Assembly: GCA_030671565.1 (NCBI GenBank)
Contig: DAOVIC010000036.1
Location: 1-12,344, forward strand
From: Anaerohalosphaeraceae bacterium
Lineage (GTDB): Bacteria > Planctomycetota > Phycisphaerae > Sedimentisphaerales > Anaerohalosphaeraceae
Direction of reading: 5' to 3'
Length of the DNA stretch: 12,344 nt
Shown: positions 7,086 to 12,344 of the stretch, piece by piece
Layout: each line of letters starts with the position of its first letter
Position numbering within the stretch: position 1 is the stretch's first letter
Notes under the pieces: generated by a model
What the model was told of the DNA's origin: nothing
The model's database searches: none
What the model saw: only the letters and a program-made list of their open reading frames with translations
Translations under genes and position numbers: made by a program

Positions 7086-8294
7086 TTACAGCTTTATAGT
7101 TTTTGTTGCGCTTACCAGTTTGTATTTTATTCCCCGCCATGTGATCGTTCTTCCGATAGCCGATGCCGCGATGCAGGCGAACATCATCCATGCCCAGAGG
7201 AGGTTTCCGAGAATGTCCGCGGCGGCTGCGACCCTTAGTCTTTTCGCATCATCGGGTAAAAGCCTGGCGATCATTATCTGCCTAAGGACGCTTCTTATGA
7301 ATTGGGCGCTTAGAAAAAGTACCGGAACTGTTATGTATAGAGCGAGGTTCTGTTTTTGGGCGCTGTGCGCAATTATTGCCAGGGGACCTGCGGCCCATAC
7401 TCCGATGAGAGCGATAGTGCTGCAGGAAAGTGCGAAGGCCCATGTTCGCGGCATGGTGACTTTTGTAATGACAAACTGTCGTCTTGCGAATTCAAATAGC
7501 GCCGGCCAGGTGGTTGTTTCATAGGATGGGACGAGACATGCCGGGGCGAAGATGATCTTCTTTTTTTGTTTTTTTACGGCATAGGAAAGTGAGAGGTCGT
7601 CGCTGATCGCATTTTCCCATATTTGCGGAAGGCCCGTTCTTTCAAACATTTCTTTGGTGATGGCCATCGATCCGCCCCATGCCTGGTTGAATCGTGAGTT
7701 CCCGAGCATTTGCGCGATCTTTGCGTTCAGTGCTGACAGGGCCAATGTTGCAAGATTATTTTTTTCGGGTACGAACCAGCGGTATCCTGTTGTTGCTCCG
7801 ACTTTGGATTTTCTGAGCGGGTACACAAGGTGTTCAAGCCAGTTTGGACGAACACATGCATCGGAATCCGCGAAGACGAGCACTTCGATATTGTCGGGGG
7901 CGTTGTGATAAGAGTGGAGCATATTGTGGATCTTTTGGCTGCAGCCGGTCGCGTCCGAGGCGACGAGGATCTGTATGTCGGCGGCAAGGGAGTCTTGCTG
8001 GTACCGGGTTTTTATTTCGTTTAGTTTTTCATAGGCGGGGTCGGATATGCTTTCGACAACGAAATAGAGGTGGTAATCGGGGTATTGAAGCTTGAAGAAA
8101 GATGAGATGTTTTTTTCAAAGGCGTTGTCTATGCCTTTGCATGGTACGGTAAGAAGGACGCTGGGGCGTTCGCCTTTGCAGGATCTCTTCGATCGTTTTA
8201 CGGCGAAATAGAAATTGCGAAACGCCTGTACGAGAAACAGCAGCTGCGAGAGTATTAAGAAAACGGCGATATTGTCGTATATTTTCCAGAACAC
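7086..8294 (-). CDS. Membrane glycosyltransferase, GT-A fold (family 2/21, ceramide glucosyltransferase-like)
   Basis: The protein probably transfers a sugar from a nucleotide donor to a membrane lipid at the cytoplasmic face. Of 402 residues, 9-31 form an N-terminal membrane anchor. The GT-A catalytic domain spans about 44-280 (P-S-V-L-L-T-V-P-C-K-G at its start), with the metal-binding D-S-D at 143-145, the acceptor-side W-G-G-S-M near 206-210 and the probable catalytic S-D-D at 231-233. In place of the usual Q/R-x-x-R-W motif it has F-A-R-R-Q-F (269-274). Three further hydrophobic segments follow (about 286-308, 317-335, 358-382). The organisation matches HpnI/ceramide glucosyltransferase relatives, but the lipid acceptor is unknown. 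The start is GTG at 8294: an in-frame TGA lies six bases upstream and AAGG eight bases upstream. It is the last gene of the minus-strand group, 71 bases after the phosphoesterase. Confidence 0.85.
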   Translation of the reverse strand: MFWKIYDNIAVFLILSQLLFLVQAFRNFYFAVKRSKRSCKGERPSVLLTVPCKGIDNAFEKNISSFFKLQYPDYHLYFVVESISDPAYEKLNEIKTRYQQDSLAADIQILVASDATGCSQKIHNMLHSYHNAPDNIEVLVFADSDACVRPNWLEHLVYPLRKSKVGATTGYRWFVPEKNNLATLALSALNAKIAQMLGNSRFNQAWGGSMAITKEMFERTGLPQIWENAISDDLSLSYAVKKQKKKIIFAPACLVPSYETTTWPALFEFARRQFVITKVTMPRTWAFALSCSTIALIGVWAAGPLAIIAHSAQKQNLALYITVPVLFLSAQFIRSVLRQIMIARLLPDDAKRLRVAAAADILGNLLWAWMMFACIAASAIGRTITWRGIKYKLVSATKTIKL

Positions 8295-8365
8295 TTTTCA
8301 AACCTTAAAGATTATTGCTACCAGCGACAATTAGTATAAAGCGAAACTCTAAACTTCTCGATCTG

Positions 8366-9217
8366 TTACCCGGCGATGGAAGCGGCTGGGATGACAGCGG
8401 ATGCGAGCTCTTCTACAGTGTAGGATTTTGCCATATCCAGCGGCAAAAGGCAACCATGATTGTGTTCTGTCGATAGAATAATTGTGTTGGGAGGTTCGAG
8501 CCTGAAACCCTTTTCGGCGAGTTGATGGCCGAGAACGAATGCAGTGACTTCGAATTTTTCGGCAAGCTTTGTAAGCGTTTGCTGTGAATGCCGCCTTCCC
8601 CATGTAAGCGTGTAAACCGGCTGGGGGCGTTTTAGGTCCTGTGGCTGAAGTTGTCTTTCGAAAATTGACATGTCGAAGTCGTCCGCGAACCGGTCGGCGG
8701 GGAGGGAGTGGGATATCCATATTTTTTTTGCGATCTTTGCAGCCAGCGGTTGCGAGAGCAGGTAGTCTACGAGTGCTGCTCTTACAGAGTCGTATTCCTG
8801 GGCGAAGCAGTGTTTCATTGCGTCGTTGAAGGGTTTGTTCATTTCCCTGCCGCCTTTGAGGACGTCGCTGTTTGTGATGATGGCAGTGTCGTGATTTCCC
8901 ATTATCAAATGTACCTGCTTTGGAAAACGCAGCTGGGTCCTGAGGATGTCGAAAAAAAGCATGAACGAGACGCATCCTCCGTTTTGGTCCTGTTTTCCGC
9001 CGTGAAGAATTTCCTGGAAGATGATGTGTGTTTCGGGATTGTTTTCAAGGTCGGCAAGTGCGATGGTTTTTTCGAAGTTTCTTCGATGGCCGTGCAGGTC
9101 GCCTGTTACGATGAGGCGTCCGTTTTCCGGGAGGTGGAGGATGTTTCCGCGGCGAAATTCCGTAGAGAGATTAATCGCGGCAGCGTCGTGGCAGAGATTA
9201 ATTACTTGGTTTGACAT
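8366..9217 (-). CDS. PPP-like metallophosphoesterase
   Basis: This is a calcineurin-like two-metal phosphoesterase of 283 residues, possibly a protein phosphatase. The motifs are in order: G-D-L-H-G-H at 39-44, G-N-H-D at 107-110, a lone metal-binding H at 170 (I-S-H-S-L) and G-H-Q at 230-232. Where PPP enzymes have G-D-x-V-D-R-G, this protein reads Q-E-I-L-H-G-G (68-74), so the metal-bridging aspartate position is filled by glutamate. The ATG at 9217 is preferred over an in-frame GTG at 9226 because AGGAG lies eight bases before it, while the GTG overlaps that site. Its first 20 bases overlap the end of the kinase gene, which suggests coupled translation and a role opposing the kinase. A bis(5'-nucleosyl)-tetraphosphatase or other small-molecule phosphatase role is also possible. 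No signal peptide is seen. Confidence 0.85.
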   Translation of the reverse strand: MSNQVINLCHDAAAINLSTEFRRGNILHLPENGRLIVTGDLHGHRRNFEKTIALADLENNPETHIIFQEILHGGKQDQNGGCVSFMLFFDILRTQLRFPKQVHLIMGNHDTAIITNSDVLKGGREMNKPFNDAMKHCFAQEYDSVRAALVDYLLSQPLAAKIAKKIWISHSLPADRFADDFDMSIFERQLQPQDLKRPQPVYTLTWGRRHSQQTLTKLAEKFEVTAFVLGHQLAEKGFRLEPPNTIILSTEHNHGCLLPLDMAKSYTVEELASAVIPAASIAG

Positions 9218-10052
9218 CGTCTTCACTCCTGGAGGCGAATATCTCGCGGATGAATTTGTCCATCGTCGCGATAATCGCTGACATGTTACCAGGTCTTTCG
9301 GCAGGTTTTTTCCGTATGCATTGCATGACCATGTCTGAGATTTTTTTTGGTATAGGAGAATATATCTGGTGAGGTGTTTTTAATTCGGCTTTTTCATTTG
9401 CGAGCAGTCCGACTTCGCTTTTGTTTGGGATCATGGTGGGTATGTTTTTTCCGGTCAGGGCCCAGTACATCGTTGCTCCGAGATTGAAGATATCGGTTCG
9501 GTGGCTTAGATGTTTTCGAAGAACCTGTTCCGGGGCGATGTAGGCAGGTGTCCCCTGGATGCGTGTTTTAATTGTTCCGATCTTGCAGCTTTGGCCGAGA
9601 TCGATGATCTTGATGCCGCATTCCGGGTTGATCAGTATGTTGTTCGGTTTGATGTCGCAGTGTATGTATCCGGCCTGGTGCATTGCGTTGAGTCCGGATG
9701 CAACCATGCGGAATACCAGGAGTATGTCGCCTAGACTTAGGGACTCTCTCTCCTCAAGCGATTGGCCCTCGAACATCTCCATCGTCAGGACGACTTCCTC
9801 GACGCGGAGGAGCTTTCTTTTTTTGACGAGCTTAATGCATTTCCTTATGTAAGGATGGCCGATCTTTCGGGAGATATTGTATTCGTTTGCCATCTGTTCG
9901 AATATCCGGGAATCTTCCGGTGTTTCCATCACTGCGCGTTTAAGGGCCACTGTTTGGTCGGCTACCTCGTCGCGCGCAAGGTAGATGCTTGTACGGGCAC
10001 CGGTGCCAATACGCTTTATTATATTAAAGCCGTCTATTTTGAGAGTTTGCAT
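9198..10052 (-). CDS. Soluble Hanks-type Ser/Thr protein kinase
   Basis: This 284-residue protein is a bare kinase domain: there is no transmembrane helix, PASTA repeat or other sensor domain. The glycine loop G-T-G-A-R-T-S (16-22), the ATP-anchoring lysine in V-A-L-K (K38), the catalytic loop H-C-D-I-K-P-N-N (131-138), the metal site D-L-G (151-153) and the G-T-P-A-Y-I-A-P-E-Q segment (167-176) are all present, followed by T-D-I-F-N-L-G with the structural aspartate. All catalytic residues are intact, so activity is expected. The catalytic loop reads H-C-D instead of H-R-D, placing it among the non-RD kinases, which usually do not need activation-loop phosphorylation. It is the first gene of a minus-strand unit, with a good promoter about 110 bases upstream, and overlaps the phosphoesterase by 20 bases. 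The substrate is unknown. Confidence 0.93.
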   Translation of the reverse strand: MQTLKIDGFNIIKRIGTGARTSIYLARDEVADQTVALKRAVMETPEDSRIFEQMANEYNISRKIGHPYIRKCIKLVKKRKLLRVEEVVLTMEMFEGQSLEERESLSLGDILLVFRMVASGLNAMHQAGYIHCDIKPNNILINPECGIKIIDLGQSCKIGTIKTRIQGTPAYIAPEQVLRKHLSHRTDIFNLGATMYWALTGKNIPTMIPNKSEVGLLANEKAELKTPHQIYSPIPKKISDMVMQCIRKKPAERPGNMSAIIATMDKFIREIFASRSEDDVKPSN

Positions 10053-10161
10053 ATTTTCCCGTTTGTCTCCTGCGGTTTTTGGCCTGAACTAAGAGAATCG
10101 GCCTGATTTCCGCTATTTAGTGTACGTATATACCCGAGGGAGGGATAGCCACCCGCCTTCT

Positions 10162-10190
10162 ATAATACATAAATATCGGTAATTTGTCCA
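10162..10190 (-). promoter_or_regulatory. Sigma70-type promoter of the kinase-phosphoesterase-glycosyltransferase unit
   Basis: On the minus strand TGGACA (10190-10185), a 17-base spacer and TATTAT (10167-10162) each match the consensus at 5 of 6 bases. Transcription would start near 10155, about 100 bases before the kinase ATG. No other promoter of this quality is seen before the two downstream genes. Confidence 0.65.
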
Positions 10191-10238
10191 GCGGGCATTT
10201 TTTTTTTGTCCTAACTGTCAAAAACCGTACCTGGAGCC

Positions 10239-10266
10239 TTGACAAATTCTGCTGAGTATAGAAAAT
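10239..10266 (+). promoter_or_regulatory. Promoter of the tRNA-Asn locus
   Basis: A perfect TTGACA (10239-10244), a 16-base spacer and GAAAAT (10261-10266) lie just upstream of the tRNA region. The start site would be near 10273, consistent with a short leader. It is back to back with the kinase promoter on the other strand. Confidence 0.55.
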
Positions 10267-10288
10267 AAGCAGTTCGATTGTGTTTTAT

Positions 10289-10360
10289 TCCCCGATAGCT
10301 CAATTGGTAGAGCGAGTCCGTCTTCGGCGGATTAACCGCCAGATTGTGGTTCAAGGCAGA
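10289..10360 (+). pseudogene. Degenerate tRNA-Asn copy
   Basis: The 5' half is that of tRNA-Asn: acceptor strand TCCCCGA, then the complete D arm. A 24-base stretch at 10293-10316 is identical to the intact gene at 10391-10414. After it come about ten extra bases, then an anticodon stem (GGCGG with CCGCC) whose loop is only ATTAA, so the GTT anticodon is lost. The T arm lacks its 3' strand, and no TCGGGGA partner for the acceptor follows. It lies between the locus promoter and the real tRNA, so it is probably transcribed as leader and discarded. Confidence 0.7.
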
Positions 10361-10386
10361 AAAAGTTAATACGAAGTACATGCTAT

Positions 10387-10459
10387 TCCTCGATAGCTCA
10401 ATTGGTAGAGCGAGCGGCTGTTAACCGCTAGGTTGTAGGTTCGAGTCCTACTCGAGGAG
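10387..10459 (+). tRNA. tRNA-Asn (GTT)
   Basis: The 73-base gene folds as a complete cloverleaf. The acceptor TCCTCGA pairs with TCGAGGA, the D arm has GCTC/GAGC, the anticodon stem AGCGG/CCGCT encloses loop CTGTTAA with anticodon GTT, and the T arm GTAGG/CCTAC encloses TTCGAGT. The discriminator base is G. CCA is not encoded. It is the only functional RNA gene in the window and ends six bases before an intrinsic terminator. Confidence 0.96.
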
Positions 10460-10464
10460 TTTTT

Positions 10465-10495
10465 GGCCAGTATCTCTGCGATGCTGGCCTTTTTT
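10465..10495 (+). terminator. Intrinsic terminator of the tRNA-Asn locus
   Basis: GGCCAG (10465-10470) pairs with CTGGCC (10484-10489), with an inner ATC/GAT extension and a short loop, followed directly by six T. This is a classic Rho-independent terminator. Confidence 0.88.
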
Positions 10496-10509
10496 GTAAG
10501 GGCGTAGAG

Positions 10510-10599
10510 GTGTATTTTGTTTATGTAATCGTCAGCGAGTCAACCGGCAAGCGTTATATGGGGCAAACGAATGACCTTAATTCGCCCTTATATGGTTAA
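10510..10599 (+). pseudogene. Truncated GIY-YIG endonuclease remnant
   Basis: From a GTG at 10510 the frame reads V-Y-F-V-Y-V-I-V-S-E-S-T-G-K-R-Y-M-G-Q-T-N-D-L and stops after 29 codons. This matches the start of a small GIY-YIG nuclease domain: the first strand (V-Y-V at the GIY position), the turn with S-T-G-K, Y-M-G at the YIG position, then Q-T-N-D-L. The catalytic arginine helix and glutamate that should follow are missing; six foreign-looking residues and a TAA replace them, and no convincing continuation appears in the other frames downstream. It is probably the leftover of a deletion. It begins 15 bases after the tRNA terminator. Confidence 0.6.
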
Positions 10600-10869
10600 T
10601 TTTGTGGGTTTTAGCGAACATTCAGACCGTCTGGAGAGTATTTAAAGTATTGATACATCGTGGAGACGGTTTAACTTACTGTCATTCCTTTTGTGTGGTA
10701 TGTTCTTGTGAGTAAAGGGGTTACGGTATTTTGCTTGTAAAAGTAGGCAAATTGTGGTAAAATGTTGCCATGGGCCTGTTGTTCGTAATTCCGCATAATG
10801 CTAAACGGTTCACGGTGATTTTGTAAGTTGCTTTGTGGACTTTTTCTGGAGAGTGATTAAAACCTGCCT
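10600..10869 (+). other. Non-coding stretch before the secreted protein gene
   Basis: I see no gene here. It contains an inverted repeat, ACCGTCT (10626-10632) with AGACGGT (10664-10670), enclosing the small palindrome GTATTGATAC. Nearer the gene GGCAA (10746-10750) and TTGCC (10765-10769) flank the putative -10 box. The left part may be eroded sequence that once belonged to the GIY-YIG gene. Confidence 0.4.
10735..10763 (+). promoter_or_regulatory. Possible promoter of the secreted protein gene
   Basis: TTGTAA (10735-10740), a 17-base spacer and TAAAAT (10758-10763) form a moderate sigma70-type pair. The start would be near 10770, leaving a leader of about 100 bases. The -10 box lies inside a GGCAA/TTGCC inverted repeat that could serve as an operator. 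Confidence 0.4.
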
Positions 10870-12321
10870 ATGATATCGAGGCTTAAGCTACTACTATTTT
10901 GCATTACCCTGGCGATGGTTTCTGGGCTTTCCAGTGCCATTACTGTCCCCGATGGTTTTGCGGTCGATACTCTGATCGGCCAGATCGACGGTCAGACGCC
11001 TCGACTTGAGGCTATACGAAATCCTGATTATGGATGCGGAGTAGTCGCAGCATCCATGGACAATGGCATTCTCAAAGTGATGAGAATATCGCAATCATCT
11101 GTCGATACATTAAATGTCACATCTGATCTGGATACCATCAGCGTTGTCGGGGATATCCGCTTTGATACATCCGGCTTGTTCGGCAATGACAGCAACGACC
11201 TTTTTGTGACAGTCTGGTGCAATTCAACGGGCGCCAGTTGGGAACAGTCATCGTCGACATCTCTAATGCGAGTCCCTGCCGCCGGGCCCATCGAAGAATT
11301 GGGCTATTTTGGCGACACCAATGATAAGCAATTGTTCATGCTGGATTTTAGCAATGGTTCGAATGGTTATCCCGAAGGGGCTTATTTTGGGGATTATGCC
11401 GAACCTGGAGGAACGAGTTTTTATCGTTTGGATGCTGATTATCAAATAACGAATCTGACTAACGATATTCTTCCCACGGACCCCAACCGTACGGACCTGG
11501 ATATTGTGGGTATGGAGTTTGACAGAACAGGCGTTTACAATTCGTATCTTACCGTAGCCGACAGTGATGTTTTTCATGACGAGGTGTCGGCGATCTATCA
11601 ATTAGATCCGAATTTGGCGGATCCGAATCTTATATGGAGCGCTGTTGCTGACACGAACAGCCTGGACGTTCGATATTACCGTGACATGTGCATCGGCAAG
11701 GGGGGTAGTTTCGGCGATTTGCTGTATGTGACGGAAAGTGTTTCCGAAACTGTTATGATCGTCGAACCTGACGGCCAGCATGGCGTGTTTGCATCCGGAT
11801 TTTTGGCTGTCCAGTCCATAACTATCTCTGAAGACGGCGACTATATGTATGTGTCGGATTCAAGTGGTATTTACCGGATAAGAGCCGAAGCGGATGAGCC
11901 TGGCCCTACGATTGTCATGCAGGAACCGAAGGCGGCAAGCGGAAGGATTTTTACCGACCCTAATGGGGTGATGTGTTTGCGGTTGATCTGGAGCGAAGAG
12001 TTGATCTTTGACAGCACGGACGTGTCGGTGCAGGATGAAATGTCGCAGGATGTAAAGGCTTCTGTCTGCGGCAGCGGCAGTGAGCTCATGATGGTCACTT
12101 TTGAACGGCCTCTTTTGTATGACAAGTTTACCATTACTATCGCCGATACAGTTGTCAGCGCTGAAAAAGGTATTGCGATCGATGGTGACAGAGACCAATT
12201 GGCAGGGGGAGATGCTGTTATTGTAATGGAGCACAGGCTTAGGGCCGATTCGGACAATAACAACTACATCGATCTGTTTGATCTGACCAGCCTGGCCGAG
12301 CAATGGTTATGGCCGTATTAG
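10870..12321 (+). CDS. Secreted beta-propeller-like protein with Ig-like domain and dockerin-like C-terminus
   Basis: The specific function is unknown. The 483-residue protein starts with a Sec signal peptide: positive I-S-R-L-K, a hydrophobic core, and probable cleavage after S-S-A at residue 23. Residues of about 25-345 look like a beta-propeller of NHL/SMP-30 type, clearest in A-S-G-F-L-A-V-Q-S-I-T-I-S-E-D-G and the following M-Y-V-S-D-S-S-G-I-Y-R-I. About 350-458 resembles an SbsA-type Ig-like domain ending in D-G-D-R-D-Q-L. The last 24 residues (460-483) are one dockerin-like calcium-binding repeat, D-S-D-N-N-N-Y-I-D with L-A-E-Q-W-L-W close behind, almost at the stop codon. In Phycisphaerae this tail is found on many exported proteins and may act in surface attachment or sorting. 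There is no strong Shine-Dalgarno sequence; the ATG is chosen because the signal peptide begins there. Confidence 0.75.
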   Translation: MISRLKLLLFCITLAMVSGLSSAITVPDGFAVDTLIGQIDGQTPRLEAIRNPDYGCGVVAASMDNGILKVMRISQSSVDTLNVTSDLDTISVVGDIRFDTSGLFGNDSNDLFVTVWCNSTGASWEQSSSTSLMRVPAAGPIEELGYFGDTNDKQLFMLDFSNGSNGYPEGAYFGDYAEPGGTSFYRLDADYQITNLTNDILPTDPNRTDLDIVGMEFDRTGVYNSYLTVADSDVFHDEVSAIYQLDPNLADPNLIWSAVADTNSLDVRYYRDMCIGKGGSFGDLLYVTESVSETVMIVEPDGQHGVFASGFLAVQSITISEDGDYMYVSDSSGIYRIRAEADEPGPTIVMQEPKAASGRIFTDPNGVMCLRLIWSEELIFDSTDVSVQDEMSQDVKASVCGSGSELMMVTFERPLLYDKFTITIADTVVSAEKGIAIDGDRDQLAGGDAVIVMEHRLRADSDNNNYIDLFDLTSLAEQWLWPY

Positions 12322-12344
12322 AGCACTTAAACTTTTTATGTATA

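Noticed and set aside
7054..8345. 12-base direct repeat GTATAAAGCGAA on both sides of the glycosyltransferase gene
   Set aside because: Exact 12-base repeats are expected a few times by chance in 12 kb, and no insertion-like structure accompanies it.
9217..9226. GTG at 9226 as the phosphoesterase start
   Set aside because: The GTG overlaps the AGGAG sequence that is ideally spaced for ATG at 9217.
10289..10360. First tRNA-like copy as a functional tRNA or an intron-containing tRNA
   Set aside because: The T arm and acceptor stem are not closed and removing the extra bases does not restore a 7-base anticodon loop.

Overview
The window looks like a chromosomal segment from a Planctomycetota bacterium, most plausibly class Phycisphaerae. 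The main clue is the last gene: a secreted protein ending in one dockerin-like calcium-binding repeat (D-x-D-x-N-x-Y-x-D, then a L-A-x-x-W-L-W tail), a C-terminus very common in that class. A bacterial V/A-type ATPase, a short soluble Hanks-type kinase and a membrane protein with TPR-like repeats fit the same placement. The assignment is inference, because no rRNA or other marker gene is present.

Layout. Bases 1-3774 (+) hold V/A-type ATPase subunits A (5' end cut by the window edge), B and D. The A-B and B-D spacers carry two copies of a short hairpin-bearing repeat. Bases 3862-5727 (+) encode a six-helix membrane protein with a long TPR-like C-terminal domain, in the place where the I and K subunits follow D in some bacterial operons. 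Bases 5952-7001 (+) encode a diguanylate cyclase with intact GGDEF and I-site motifs and a strong sigma70-type promoter. Bases 7086-10052 (-) hold three genes transcribed from right to left: a soluble Ser/Thr kinase, a PPP-like metallophosphoesterase that overlaps it by 20 bases, and a membrane family 2/21-type glycosyltransferase. A promoter sits upstream of the kinase.

Bases 10239-10495 (+) form a small RNA locus: a promoter, a degenerate tRNA-Asn copy, an intact tRNA-Asn(GTT) and a textbook intrinsic terminator. Directly after it lies a 29-codon remnant of a GIY-YIG endonuclease. After about 270 bases of non-coding DNA, 10870-12321 (+) encodes the secreted beta-propeller/Ig-like/dockerin-like protein.

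How the genes work together. A, B and D form the catalytic head and central rotor stalk of an ion-pumping or ATP-synthesising rotary ATPase. The kinase and phosphoesterase overlap and probably share translation, so they may be an opposing phosphorylation/dephosphorylation pair; the glycosyltransferase downstream could be a target or a co-regulated lipid-modifying enzyme. The remaining genes look like independent units. I do not see a clear-cut new system. The best candidates for a second look are the kinase-phosphatase-glycosyltransferase unit with its altered phosphatase motif, the intercistronic hairpin repeats in the ATPase genes, and the damaged tRNA/GIY-YIG locus.
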